DNA from: Phycisphaerae bacterium
GTDB lineage: Bacteria > Planctomycetota > Phycisphaerae > UBA1845
Reading direction: 5' to 3'
Length of the DNA stretch: 64,000 nt
Assembly (NCBI GenBank): GCA_029260215.1
Contig: JAJDDQ010000058.1
Span: 1 to 64,000, forward strand
Shown: in pieces, positions 9,785 through 18,938 of the stretch
How the letters are laid out: the number at the start of each line of letters is the position of its first letter
Position numbering within the stretch: the first letter of the stretch is position 1
Notes under the pieces: model-generated
The model's input: the letters and a program-made list of their open reading frames with translations, nothing else
What the model was told of the DNA's origin: nothing
Databases searched by the model: none
Position numbers and translations under genes: made by a program

Positions 9785-10276
9785 ATGAGCAGGCTTGGCA
9801 TTAAATCAACATGGAAGAAAGCGGTGGCGGCGGCGCTGGTTCTCGTGCTGCTCGCGCGCGTACCGTCTGCCGACGGGTTGCTGCTGCACGATCACGGCGA
9901 TCATGGCCTGCACGCGCATGCTGTGGCGCTCGACGACCTGTCCGGCGGCGGTTCTCGCCTTGCCTGGCACCACCACCATCACCACGATGACGGTCGCCAC
10001 GAAAAACGCGACGATACGGACGGTTGCGAGCATGCCGATTCACTGTTCATTTTCGTCAATGCCCCAGCCACTGCCACCGGCACCCATTGTGCATCGGGTG
10101 CAGTGTTTAGTCCGACGCAGCGTTTCTCCCCAAGCGCGTCGCCCCGGTTGATTCAATCGAGCGATTCGATCGAAACGCGTCGTTTTTCAGTCGCCCGCCA
10201 ACCTTGCGCGCACTCCCTGCGCCCGGTTTCCGCGCTCGATGCGCTGCTCAGTAGCAGCCACGCACTCCTGCTCTGA
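9785..10276 (+). CDS. His-rich exported small protein at head of second metal module
   Basis: A 163-residue protein with a basic N-region and hydrophobic core (about 12-30) resembling a signal peptide, then many His and Asp residues (HDHGDHGLHAHA, six consecutive His near 62-67). No enzyme domain is seen. It precedes the His-rich adaptor by about 110 bp on the same strand. Similar exported His-rich proteins head other metal-efflux gene sets. A periplasmic metal-binding role is inferred. No clear ribosome-binding site precedes the ATG; the strong His and cysteine bias argues it is a real gene. Confidence 0.6.
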   Translation: MSRLGIKSTWKKAVAAALVLVLLARVPSADGLLLHDHGDHGLHAHAVALDDLSGGGSRLAWHHHHHHDDGRHEKRDDTDGCEHADSLFIFVNAPATATGTHCASGAVFSPTQRFSPSASPRLIQSSDSIETRRFSVARQPCAHSLRPVSALDALLSSSHALLL

Positions 10277-10386
10277 TCCATTCGTGTTAATCGACTTGCT
10301 TCGTTTCCTGTCAGCCGTGTGGGCTGTGGGAGTTGTCCCCGTGCGTTGTGTACGGGGGCCGGCACGCGAATCGTAAGAGCACACTC

Positions 10387-12135
10387 ATGCAAAACTGTTT
10401 ACGAATGTTGGCGATGGCGGCCTCGCTCTCGCTGGGTGCGATGGTTGGATGCGACCGTCCCACGCAAGGCATGCCCGATACCCACGAGCACGGCGACGAT
10501 GATCACGGCCACGGACACGACGGCGAGGATGGCCTTGAGCCGATCGGTATTACCCTTTTTACCTCGAAGATGCTTCTGTACATGGAGTATCCGCATCTTG
10601 TGCAGGACGAGCAGGCGGAATTCCTCGCGCATTTTTCGGTGTTGGCCACCGGGGAACCCGTCCGTTCAGGATCGCTCACCTTCGAGGTAACCCCGCCGGG
10701 GGGTACGCCCGTAAACCTGACAATCGAGGCACCAAAACGCGACGGTTTGTACGTACCGGAATGGGTTTTCGAGTCTGCCGGTGTGCATCGACTGCGGCTG
10801 CTGCTAAATGGCCCACAGGTGCAGGACACGATCGATGTCGGCAGCGTGATCGTCCACGCCACCGTCCACGACGCCGAGCACGAAGCTTACGGGACGGAGG
10901 GCGACGAACCCCCCGATCTCGTGCCGTTTCTGCTGGAACAGCAGTGGAAGATCGAGTTATTGCTCGAATCGGCTTCGCTGCGCACATTGACGCACCGCAT
11001 CAAAGCCCCAGCGCGGATCGTTCCCAAGCACGGCACCTCAGCCGTGGCTGGCTCACCGATTGCAGGCCGCCTGTCGCCGCCTCACGATGGGCACTTCCCG
11101 CGCGTCGGAGAGCGTGTTGAAGCAGGAGAGGTGTTGGCATTCGTCGAGCCGCCTCTGCCCGTTACAGACGCGGCTCAACTCACCGCCAATCGTGCGTGGC
11201 AGGAAGCGCTGGAGTTGGAAATTGCATTCCGCAAACTCGATCTCGACATGAGAGCAGCTGAAGTCGAAAGAAATGTCCGCGCCGCGTCCGCCAAGCTGGA
11301 TTTCGCCAAACGCGCGAAAGCCCGCGCGGAAGAACTGCGTCAAAAGGGCATCGGAACGGACCAGCAATTCGAAAAAGCGATGCAGGATTTGCAGGTCGCA
11401 CGCGCGGAGCATGAGGCTGCCATCGCGTCGGAACGCGCCAACAACGAGATAAGAACGCATCTAAGTCAGCTTCACGCAAGGGCGGATAACGATCTTGATA
11501 CGGGCATCAGCCAAGCGTCGCACAGACATATGTCGATCAACGCACCCATCGCCGGCCTCGTGGTGGAAACGACCGGCATCGAGGGTGAGCACGTCGAGGC
11601 CCACGCGTCCGTGTTCAAAATCGTCAACGCCGACCGCGTCTGGGTACGCGCCAACGTGTCGGAGTTCGATCTCGGCTCGCTGAGTGACAATCCCGGCGCG
11701 ACGCTGACCCTGCCTGCGTTTCCCGGTTGGCGGACCGACATCCTGACCGAAGCCGGCGGTCGTTTCGTGCATCTGGGGACTGTCGTGGACGAAACGTCCC
11801 GCGTTGTCCCGATAATCTATGAGCTGCCCAACCCGCAGGGTCGATTTCGCATCGGAATGCTGGCTGAGGTTCTGGTGGCCACCGAAACAGCGGACGAGGT
11901 CGTGGCGATTCCCGAAAACGCCATCGTCATGGACAACGGCAGGCCGATCGCCTTCGTCATGCTCGGAGGCGAAACCTTCCAAAGGCGGGAGATCGAACTC
12001 GGCATCCGGGACAACGGCTTCGTGGAGATCAAAAACGGCGTCGAGGTCGGGGAATATGTCGCCACCAAAGGCTCCTACGCGCTCAAGCTGGCATCGCAGT
12101 CCCCATCGTCTTTTGGAGCGGGGCATGTTCATTAG
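10387..12135 (+). CDS. RND efflux periplasmic adaptor (CusB/CzcB-like) lipoprotein
   Basis: A 582-residue membrane-fusion protein. The ATG at 10387 is preferred to an upstream TTG because it directly begins a lipoprotein signal (GAMVGC, Cys22). Residues 30-48 are His/Asp-rich. Residues of about 52-165 form an Ig-like domain (EVTPPGGTP, VHRLRLLLNG) that resembles the extra N-terminal domain of other planctomycete and Bacteroidetes adaptors. Then come a barrel-sandwich, an alpha-helical hairpin rich in Ala/Glu/Arg (about 270-390) and a C-terminal beta-barrel (EVLVATETADEVVAIPENAIV). It should pair with the CusA-like pump starting at 13276, with the chelatase-like lipoprotein between them. Confidence 0.88.
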   Translation: MQNCLRMLAMAASLSLGAMVGCDRPTQGMPDTHEHGDDDHGHGHDGEDGLEPIGITLFTSKMLLYMEYPHLVQDEQAEFLAHFSVLATGEPVRSGSLTFEVTPPGGTPVNLTIEAPKRDGLYVPEWVFESAGVHRLRLLLNGPQVQDTIDVGSVIVHATVHDAEHEAYGTEGDEPPDLVPFLLEQQWKIELLLESASLRTLTHRIKAPARIVPKHGTSAVAGSPIAGRLSPPHDGHFPRVGERVEAGEVLAFVEPPLPVTDAAQLTANRAWQEALELEIAFRKLDLDMRAAEVERNVRAASAKLDFAKRAKARAEELRQKGIGTDQQFEKAMQDLQVARAEHEAAIASERANNEIRTHLSQLHARADNDLDTGISQASHRHMSINAPIAGLVVETTGIEGEHVEAHASVFKIVNADRVWVRANVSEFDLGSLSDNPGATLTLPAFPGWRTDILTEAGGRFVHLGTVVDETSRVVPIIYELPNPQGRFRIGMLAEVLVATETADEVVAIPENAIVMDNGRPIAFVMLGGETFQRREIELGIRDNGFVEIKNGVEVGEYVATKGSYALKLASQSPSSFGAGHVH

Positions 12136-12201
12136 GCGGCGCGCGTCAAATGTCCCGGCGGGCATTGCGGGTTGGAACTGATGAGGCTAGGATGCCTCGA
12201 A

Positions 12202-12218
12202 TTGAGACTCGGTCTCAA
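12202..12218. promoter_or_regulatory. Candidate Fur-type operator
   Basis: TTGAGACTCGGTCTCAA is an 8-1-8 palindrome with one mismatched pair. It resembles Fur-family boxes of the TGAGAAT-n-ATTCTCA type. It lies 40 bp upstream of the CbiX-like lipoprotein start, in the only sizeable gap of the module. Regulation by Fur or a relative is an inference. Confidence 0.4.
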
Positions 12219-12257
12219 CTAATAATGACCCCTTGAAGACAGCAGGAGAACGTTTCG

Positions 12258-13136
12258 ATGAGGATTTTTTCACTCTTGATGGTCGCGAGCATCAGCGCGT
12301 GTTCCGCCCCCAAATCCGGCGTATTGTTGATGGCACACGGTGGCAGCGCCGCCTGGAATCAGAATATTGAAGCGACGGTGGCGCCGTTGCGGGACAAATA
12401 TCCGATCGAAATCGCCTTCGGGATGGCCAAAACGTCCACCATCAGGGAGGGCGTGCGGAAGCTGGAGGATCAGGGCGTGAAACGGATCGCCGTGGTCCGC
12501 ATGTTCGTTTCCGGCGACAGCTTCATCGAGCCGACCGAAGTCATCCTCGGGATGCGCGAAGCACCGCCCAAATCCGCCCACGCCTCGCACGGTTCCCACG
12601 GCTCGCACAGCATGGTCGGCGGCGGTGGTCATCACATGGAAACGCCCGAGCGAATCGACACGAATGCGTCGTTCATCGTCAGCCGTAAGGGCGTCGGCGA
12701 GTCGCCGCTCGTTTCGGAAATCCTGGTGGATCGCGTCAAAGCGTTGAGCACCAAGCCGACCGAAGAAAGCGTGCTGATTCTCGCCCACGGGCCTGCCGAC
12801 GAAGCGGAGAACGAGCGCTGGTTGGCCAACATGAGGTTGCGCGCTCAGCAGCTTCATCAGCTTGGCGGGTTCAGGCACATTCAGTGCGAAACGTTGCGCG
12901 AGGATTGGCCCGAAAGACGTGCCGAAGCGGAGAAACGCATCAAGGAGTACGTGGCATCCGGTAATAAGAATGGCGGGCGCGTCATCGTTGTGCCGTTCCG
13001 CATCGGCGGGTTCGGGCCTTACCGGGAGGTTCTGGAAGGGCTGGACTACGTAGCCAGCGAACGTGGATTCTGCCCGCATCCCAACATGACAAGCTGGATT
13101 GAGCAGACCGCCGAAGAGTGTCTGAACAAAGGTTAA
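12258..13136 (+). CDS. Exported CbiX/SirB-like chelatase lipoprotein with His-rich insert
   Basis: A 292-residue protein made of two CbiX-like halves. The first has VLLMAHGGSA (His27) and the second VLILAHGPAD (His177); these match the conserved metal-binding His of sirohydrochlorin cobalt/iron chelatases. Unusually for this cytoplasmic enzyme family, it starts with a lipoprotein signal (SISAC, Cys15). Residues 108-126 form a His/Ser/Gly-rich insert (HASHGSHGSH and a further HH pair). The second conserved His expected late in each half is not evident. The ribosome-binding site GCAGGAG lies about 8 bp before the ATG. Its place between an RND adaptor and pump suggests a periplasmic metal chaperone, perhaps for Co, Ni or Fe; this is inference. 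Confidence 0.82.
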   Translation: MRIFSLLMVASISACSAPKSGVLLMAHGGSAAWNQNIEATVAPLRDKYPIEIAFGMAKTSTIREGVRKLEDQGVKRIAVVRMFVSGDSFIEPTEVILGMREAPPKSAHASHGSHGSHSMVGGGGHHMETPERIDTNASFIVSRKGVGESPLVSEILVDRVKALSTKPTEESVLILAHGPADEAENERWLANMRLRAQQLHQLGGFRHIQCETLREDWPERRAEAEKRIKEYVASGNKNGGRVIVVPFRIGGFGPYREVLEGLDYVASERGFCPHPNMTSWIEQTAEECLNKG

Positions 13137-13275
13137 GTAAGCCCCGCAGCCGGGCGCAGCAGATACAAGTACTGCGCGCCCTGCTATGACCTTTTCCATA
13201 CCGGTGTACCGGTTCAAGGCAGAGGTTCTGGTCGCAGGCGGGGCGGGGTATGGTTACCTTGGAAGGGTTGCGACG

Positions 13276-16200
13276 ATGATTAACGGGCTGATTCGCTGGT
13301 CACTCGCCAACCGCCTGGCCGTCGTTGTTCTGTCGGCGATGCTCGTGATTGTCGGCGTTTTCGTGACCACCACCGTTCCCGTGGACGTGTTTCCCGATCT
13401 GACGGCGCCAACCGTGTCCATCCTCGTTGAGGGCCACGGAATGGCACCGGAAGAGATGGAAACGCTCGTAACCTTCCCCATCGAAACCGCCGTCAACGGG
13501 GCGGCTAGCGTCCGGCGCGTGCGCTCGGCCACCGCGGTGGGGATCGCCGTCGTGTGGGTCGAATTCGAGTGGGGCACCGACATTTACCGTGCGCGGCAGA
13601 CGGTGAATGAGCGGTTGGCCACCGTCTCCGGCAAGCTGCCGCCGCAGGTCGAGCCGCCCCTGCTCGCGCCCATCTCGTCCATCATGGGCGAGATTATGTT
13701 CATCTCACTCATCTCGGACAAACACGGCCCACTACAACTGCGGACGGTCGCGACGACCGATCTTCGCAGGCGACTTCTTTCCATCCCCGGCGTTTCGCAA
13801 GTCACGCCCATCGGTGGAGACGAAAAGCAATATCAGGTGGTATTGTCTCCGCAGCGACTTCGAGCCTATGGTTTGAATATGCGGCAGGTCGCGGATTCGT
13901 TGCGCGGTGCGAACGAAAATGTCTCCGCAGGGTTTCTTGTTCAGGGCGGCGAGGAGTCGATTCTTCAGGGCATCGGACGAATTCAGACGACGCGCGACAT
14001 CGCCGATACCGTGGTCGCGTTACGCGGGGACAGGCCCGTCAAAGTATCCGATCTCGGTGTTGTTCGGATCGGGGCAGCCATCAAGCGCGGTACGGGGTCG
14101 GCCTCACGACGCGGGCCTGATTGGGAGCCGATCACCGAGCCAGCCGTCATTCTCGCCATCCAGAAGCAGCCCGGAACCAACACGCTGACGCTGACGGAAC
14201 AGCTTGACGCTGCATTGGACGAGATGCAGGCGTCGCTGCCGGACGGCATGTACATCAACAAGAATCTCTTTCGGCAGGCGGATTTTATCCAAATTTCGAT
14301 TCACAACACGATCGAAGCGCTCCGCGACGGCGGCATCATGGTGATCCTCGTCGTCGTCGTGTTCCTGGCGAGCATGAGATCGAGCATCATCACGCTGTTG
14401 GCCATCCCCATCTCGCTCATCGTCACCGTGCTGGCGTTGAAGGCGTTCGGTTCGAGCATCAACACCATGACGCTCGGCGGGATGGCCATCGCGATCGGTG
14501 CGCTCGTCGACGACGCCATCATCGACGTGGAGAACATCGTGCGCCGTTTGCGCGAAAACGCCGCGTTGCCGAGCGAGAAAAGACGTACGCCCGTCGAGAT
14601 CGTGTTCAAAGCGAGTGTGGAAGTGCGGGCGTCGATCGTTTTCGCCACGCTCATCATTCTGCTGGTTTTCGTGCCTCTGTTCTTTTTGTCCGGTGTCGAA
14701 GGTCGTCTGCTGCAACCGCTCGGCATCGCATTCATGGTCTCGTTGGCTGCGTCGCTTCTGGTCGCCCTGACGGTGACGCCTGCGTTGAGTTACTACCTGC
14801 TGCCCACAAGCTCAGCCGTTACCCGAGCCGATGAGCCGTGGCTTGTGCGATTTCTCAAACGAATCTATGACAAACCGCTTCGCTGGGCGATGCGTCATCC
14901 GTGGCTGGTAGCTGTGCCCACCGCGCTTTTGCTTGCTCTGGCGATCTTCGTCGGCGCCTCCCAAGGCCGAAGCTTTCTGCCGGAGTTCAACGAAGGTGCG
15001 CTTGTGGTCGGCATTGTCACGCTGCCCGGCACGTCGCTGGAAGAGTCCGACAGGTTGGCCAACATCATACAGACCACGCTCATGGAGCATCCGGAGATTG
15101 TGGCCATCGGTCGGCGCACCGGGCGCGCCGAACAGGACGAGCATGTTCAGGGCGTCGAGGCTAGCGAGATTGACCTGACGCTCGACATGAGTGCGCCGGA
15201 GCGTCTTGGCCTTGAGCGACGCAGCAAAGCCGAGCTGTTGAAGGCTCTGAGGAGCAGCTTGGCTGTGGTTCCCGGCGTGCAGACCACCTTCGGGCAGCCC
15301 ATAGGGCATCGCGTTGACCACATGTTGTCCGGCACGCGCGCCAACATCGCCATCAAGGTTTTCGGGAGCGATCTCAAGAAGCTGCGCTCGTTGGCCAAGC
15401 AGATTGAAACAACGATCGAACCGATTCCCGGCGTTGTGGACCTCTCCACGGAGCAGCAAACGGACATCCCCACGGTGCGCGTTGAGTTTGATCGTACCGC
15501 GCTGGCTCGATTCGGGCTGACCACCGACGACGCAGCCTCCGCGCTCGAAGCCGCGTTTAAGGGTGTGGAGGTCACGCAAATTCTGGAGGGACGCAAGACC
15601 TACGATCTCGTCGTGCGCGTTGGCGGCGGTGATGGCGATGAGGCGGTGTCGTGGTTGAAAGCGTCGTCGCGCGACGTTCGCGAAGTGCTGGTCGATACGC
15701 CCGGTGGCACGAAAATTCCATTGAAATCCGTGGCGCGCATCAGCGAGGAGCGAGGCCCAAACCTCGTCATGCGGGAGAACGCGCATCGCCGGATTATTGT
15801 CCAGTGCAATGTGGCTGATCGTGATTTGGGCGGCGTGGTGGATGACATTCGCCAAGCCGTTGCGGAAAAGGTCGAGCTTCCGCAAGGTTACTACGTTAAA
15901 TACGGCGGCCAGTTTGAGAGCGCTGAACAAACGCGACGCAGGTTGGCGATTCTCGGTCTGGTGGTCGTTCTTGGGATCGGATTCCTGCTTCACGTCGTGT
16001 TTCGAAGCGTGCGCGACGCGGCGCTCATCATGTTGAACCTGCCGTTGGCATTGATCGGCGGTGTGGTCGGTGTGTATCTTTCCGGCGGAGTCCTGTCTGT
16101 AGCTTCGTTGATCGGGTTCATCAGCGTGTTCGGCATCGCCGCCCGCAACGGCATCATGATGGTCTCGCACATTCGTCACCTTCAGAGATTTGAAGGAGTC

Positions 16201-16506
16201 ACCGACTTTGCCGAGGCGGTGCGACGGGGCGCGCTGGAACGCCTGGCCCCCATTCTGATGACCGCGATGGGGTCGGGATTGGCTTTGATTCCGCTGGTGG
16301 TCGGCGGCGATCAACCGGGCAAGGAGATTCTTCGCCCGATGGCCATGGTGATCCTGTTCGGCCTGTTATCCTCGACGTTCCTGAACATGATCGTCGTTCC
16401 CGCGTTGTTCGTACGTTTCGCTCTTCCGGTAGAAGCCGAGTCGCCCGTCGAAATCGAAGGCGACATCCAGCGGATTGGCCACGCGCTTCCCGCCGTCCCG
16501 ATTTGA
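13276..16506 (+). CDS. CusA/CzcA-family heavy-metal RND efflux pump
   Basis: A 1076-residue inner-membrane RND pump. The ATG at 13276 follows a GGAAGGG ribosome-binding site and gives the usual RND start (MINGLIRWSLANRL); the 30 upstream in-frame codons are non-coding in appearance. The signature VPVDVFPDLTAPTVSIL is present. The proton-relay helix reads GALVDDAIIDVENIVRR with Asp412, Asp413, Asp417 and Glu419. That differs from the CzcA-type motif of the other pump in this window and is closer to CusA-like sequences, so the two pumps probably handle different metals. A 139-bp gap with a GC hairpin separates it from the chelatase gene. No outer-membrane factor follows. Confidence 0.93.
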   Translation: MINGLIRWSLANRLAVVVLSAMLVIVGVFVTTTVPVDVFPDLTAPTVSILVEGHGMAPEEMETLVTFPIETAVNGAASVRRVRSATAVGIAVVWVEFEWGTDIYRARQTVNERLATVSGKLPPQVEPPLLAPISSIMGEIMFISLISDKHGPLQLRTVATTDLRRRLLSIPGVSQVTPIGGDEKQYQVVLSPQRLRAYGLNMRQVADSLRGANENVSAGFLVQGGEESILQGIGRIQTTRDIADTVVALRGDRPVKVSDLGVVRIGAAIKRGTGSASRRGPDWEPITEPAVILAIQKQPGTNTLTLTEQLDAALDEMQASLPDGMYINKNLFRQADFIQISIHNTIEALRDGGIMVILVVVVFLASMRSSIITLLAIPISLIVTVLALKAFGSSINTMTLGGMAIAIGALVDDAIIDVENIVRRLRENAALPSEKRRTPVEIVFKASVEVRASIVFATLIILLVFVPLFFLSGVEGRLLQPLGIAFMVSLAASLLVALTVTPALSYYLLPTSSAVTRADEPWLVRFLKRIYDKPLRWAMRHPWLVAVPTALLLALAIFVGASQGRSFLPEFNEGALVVGIVTLPGTSLEESDRLANIIQTTLMEHPEIVAIGRRTGRAEQDEHVQGVEASEIDLTLDMSAPERLGLERRSKAELLKALRSSLAVVPGVQTTFGQPIGHRVDHMLSGTRANIAIKVFGSDLKKLRSLAKQIETTIEPIPGVVDLSTEQQTDIPTVRVEFDRTALARFGLTTDDAASALEAAFKGVEVTQILEGRKTYDLVVRVGGGDGDEAVSWLKASSRDVREVLVDTPGGTKIPLKSVARISEERGPNLVMRENAHRRIIVQCNVADRDLGGVVDDIRQAVAEKVELPQGYYVKYGGQFESAEQTRRRLAILGLVVVLGIGFLLHVVFRSVRDAALIMLNLPLALIGGVVGVYLSGGVLSVASLIGFISVFGIAARNGIMMVSHIRHLQRFEGVTDFAEAVRRGALERLAPILMTAMGSGLALIPLVVGGDQPGKEILRPMAMVILFGLLSSTFLNMIVVPALFVRFALPVEAESPVEIEGDIQRIGHALPAVPI

Positions 16507-16640
16507 AAATCTCCGGGTGCGGTTTCAGCCAAACACCCAGCGAGCCACGGACTTCAGTCCGCGCGGATCCCCCAGTGTCTATAAGGATAGCTCGCAGAAG
16601 CAGAAGCTCTGCTTGTGCATCGAATTCAATCTAATGTATT

Positions 16641-16743
16641 GTCACAACTCAATTGACGGATCGAGTGACCCACCTCTTCAGAGGTGGGAGGGTCGAATAG
16701 TCCATCGAATTCGAATCCCCCACGGCTAAAGCCGCGCGGCATC
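16641..16743 (+). repeat. Palindromic intergenic repeat, second family, copy 1
   Basis: The unit has gtcacaactcaatt (16641-16654), then a palindrome cccacctcttcagaggtggg (about 16670-16689), then a palindrome around ccacggctaaagccg. The core recurs in inverted orientation at 60421-60500, yet the leading gtcac-actcaatt block keeps the same orientation there. The rest of 16507-16772 shows no gene. It may also act as a bidirectional terminator between the converging pump and glycosidase-like genes. Confidence 0.75.
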
Positions 16744-16772
16744 CAATCCGTTGTTCTGGGCTTGGCAATGCA

Positions 16773-17975
16773 CTAGCGTTGGGTGTCGACGGGCACGTAG
16801 GGGCGTGCGAAGTGCCTGTCCCAGTGGGCAAACGCGGGTCGCGGCGCGCCGGCGCCATCGATCAGGCCCGCATGCTGCCAGACGCGGAAGAAGTCCGGAA
16901 CCTCGCCCCGGATGCGCTCAAACGCTGCATCGAAATCACGGGGGATGTACCAGATTACGAACTCCATATCCACCGTATCCGCGAGGGCCAAGATGGACGC
17001 CATCACGGATTCTTGCTGAGGCTCGCTTCCGGGGATCTCGACATCCAGCGCCGAGATGACGATGGGTTCGGCTGTCTCGCCGGATTCGCTGATGATGAAC
17101 GGTTTGCCGAATTCGGTGAATTCTGTCCGCAACCAGATGAAGACTGATTCCACTTCGCTGGAAAGGAGCGTAGTGAATGGGTAGAAACTCACGCCGACGA
17201 AATCGCTGTAGGGCATCAGCTCTTTGAAGGCTTCGAGCATCTCCCCGCGATCTTCCCACCCTACGTTCAACATGTTCTGGAGCGAGAAACTTATGAAAAT
17301 CGGCAGATCCGGATAGGCACGCTTCAGGGCGGTGTACACGGCTTGATGAAGCTCAACGTAGGCTCCCCATTCCGCTCTGGATTGATGGAACAACTCGTTG
17401 ACCTCAATCCCGATGCACAGGTAGTCCGGCTCGAAGAATTCGATCGCACGCAGACAGTGCGTTAGATAGGCGCTGATGACCCTGGGGTCGTCAAAGGTGG
17501 CTGTCTCGAACGCCGGCGGCAGCGGTAGGCCCTCTGCTTCAGCCCGGTACGCTGCCAGCGTCGTTCGGCCCCAGTCGATCGGTGTCATCGCGACGAAGCT
17601 CTTGCTGTTTGGGTGATCGGCGGACCGTTCACGCTCCCAATCTCTGTCCAAGTCGGGGTCGTAAGGCATGCCAGCCAGCGCTTCAGTCCAGGGGACGCCC
17701 TCAAGATAGTGCGCGACAACGTCCGCGTTTTCAGCCAGAAAACCATTGACCCAATCGACCGCTTCGGTGGTTTGATCGTGCGGGAAGGGGGAGAAGCCCA
17801 TCCGAAAACTTCGCGCGGACCCCGCAGTGGGAGTGCCCCGAAATCCGTCGTCCAGAATCGAGGTGTTGTCGCAACCACCACAAACGAGCAGCACCGCCCA
17901 TACGCCCGCGATGGCGATCTGGCGGCGTAACCCGCGTACGATTTCCGCTCGTCTTACGATGAAGTGTTTGGTCAC
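16773..17975 (-). CDS. Glycoside-hydrolase-like TIM-barrel lipoprotein
   Basis: A 400-residue exported protein starting at GTG behind an AGGAGG ribosome-binding site. It has a hydrophobic signal ending in LLVCGGCD, which may be a lipobox. The body looks like a clan-A glycosidase barrel: a possible acid/base Glu in CIGIEVNE and a possible nucleophile Glu in FIISESGE, with FVGVSFYPF and FVIWYIPRDFD between and after them. It resembles GH53-like or related uncharacterised barrel proteins, but the exact family is not settled. It stands alone, followed by a sugar transferase on the same strand. Confidence 0.6.
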   Translation of the reverse strand: MTKHFIVRRAEIVRGLRRQIAIAGVWAVLLVCGGCDNTSILDDGFRGTPTAGSARSFRMGFSPFPHDQTTEAVDWVNGFLAENADVVAHYLEGVPWTEALAGMPYDPDLDRDWERERSADHPNSKSFVAMTPIDWGRTTLAAYRAEAEGLPLPPAFETATFDDPRVISAYLTHCLRAIEFFEPDYLCIGIEVNELFHQSRAEWGAYVELHQAVYTALKRAYPDLPIFISFSLQNMLNVGWEDRGEMLEAFKELMPYSDFVGVSFYPFTTLLSSEVESVFIWLRTEFTEFGKPFIISESGETAEPIVISALDVEIPGSEPQQESVMASILALADTVDMEFVIWYIPRDFDAAFERIRGEVPDFFRVWQHAGLIDGAGAPRPAFAHWDRHFARPYVPVDTQR

Positions 17976-18143
17976 GGTTCAGACTTCCTCCTGAAGGGCA
18001 AACCCTAACATTACGATACGCCGCGACTTGGCCTAATGCAAGAAATCAACGCTCGTTCCCCGTATGGAATATCGGCACCAGTGCTTTCTCGCACAGGTAT
18101 TTTGCGTTGAAGTCTGTCTTGATTCCGGGGACGCTGCCGCGTG

Positions 18144-18914
18144 TCAGTAGGATCCGTGTGCCCGCAGGACACTTGCGATGGTGGCCAGCACGATGTTCAG
18201 GTCGACGCGAAGGGAACGCTCCTTGACGTACTGCAAATCGAGCGCTTTGGTGGTCCGAAACCTCAGATTGCACCGCCCGCTCACCTGGGCGTAGCCGGTG
18301 ATTCCCGGTTTGACGTCGAAAATGCGACGTTGGTTGGGGCGATAATATTGCGTCATTTCAGGGATATCGGGGCGAGGACCGACCAGAGTCATGTCTCCCT
18401 TGAGCGTGTTCCAGAAATTGGGCAGCTCGTCGAGGGTCATAATACGCAACCGGCGACCCAGCCGTGTGTGGCGCGGATCCTTACGCACCTTGAACCGCAA
18501 TTGGCGCACCTCGTCCGGCGAATATTTATACTCGTACAGTTCCGGGAATCGTTCCCGAGCATCGACGTACATGGTGCGGAATTTGAGGAACCAAAAAAGT
18601 TGGCCCCCGACGTCGTGCTTGCGGCGCTCCGGACCGTCGTACTGTGTCTCGGTGCTCCGGTTACGACGGTTTCGCCCCACGCGCTGCTGCCGAAATATCG
18701 CCGGTCCCGGCGAAGTCAGACGGATGAGCACCGCCAGTATCAGCATTATCGGTGCCGCGCAGATGAGCGCGACCGATGACACAACGATATCGCACGTGCG
18801 GCGAATCGCTTCAGCCATCAGCACGCGGAGTTCGACGGATGTAGTTTTGACACGTTCCCGAACTGGGTCGTCACCGACCGTGCCTGCCTCACAGGTTGCG
18901 GATTGAGCCTTCAT
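18144..18914 (-). CDS. Undecaprenyl-phosphate sugar phosphotransferase (bacterial sugar transferase family)
   Basis: Likely initiates exopolysaccharide synthesis by moving a sugar-1-phosphate onto undecaprenyl phosphate. It has one strong membrane helix (about residues 38-62 from the ATG) and the catalytic-domain motifs of PF02397: SPGPAIFRQQRVGRN, LPNFWNTLKGDMTLVGPRPD, KPGITGYAQVSGR and DLQYVKERSLRVDL. It lacks the long N-terminal multi-helix region of WbaP/WcaJ-type enzymes, so it is the short form. The ATG at 18914 with upstream GAGG is chosen; a GTG at 18938 is possible. The nucleotide-sugar dehydrogenase and O-antigen-ligase-like genes in this window may serve the same surface polymer. 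Confidence 0.9.
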   Translation of the reverse strand: MKAQSATCEAGTVGDDPVRERVKTTSVELRVLMAEAIRRTCDIVVSSVALICAAPIMLILAVLIRLTSPGPAIFRQQRVGRNRRNRSTETQYDGPERRKHDVGGQLFWFLKFRTMYVDARERFPELYEYKYSPDEVRQLRFKVRKDPRHTRLGRRLRIMTLDELPNFWNTLKGDMTLVGPRPDIPEMTQYYRPNQRRIFDVKPGITGYAQVSGRCNLRFRTTKALDLQYVKERSLRVDLNIVLATIASVLRAHGSY

Positions 18915-18938
18915 AATCCCCTGCCTCGCTTTGTACAC

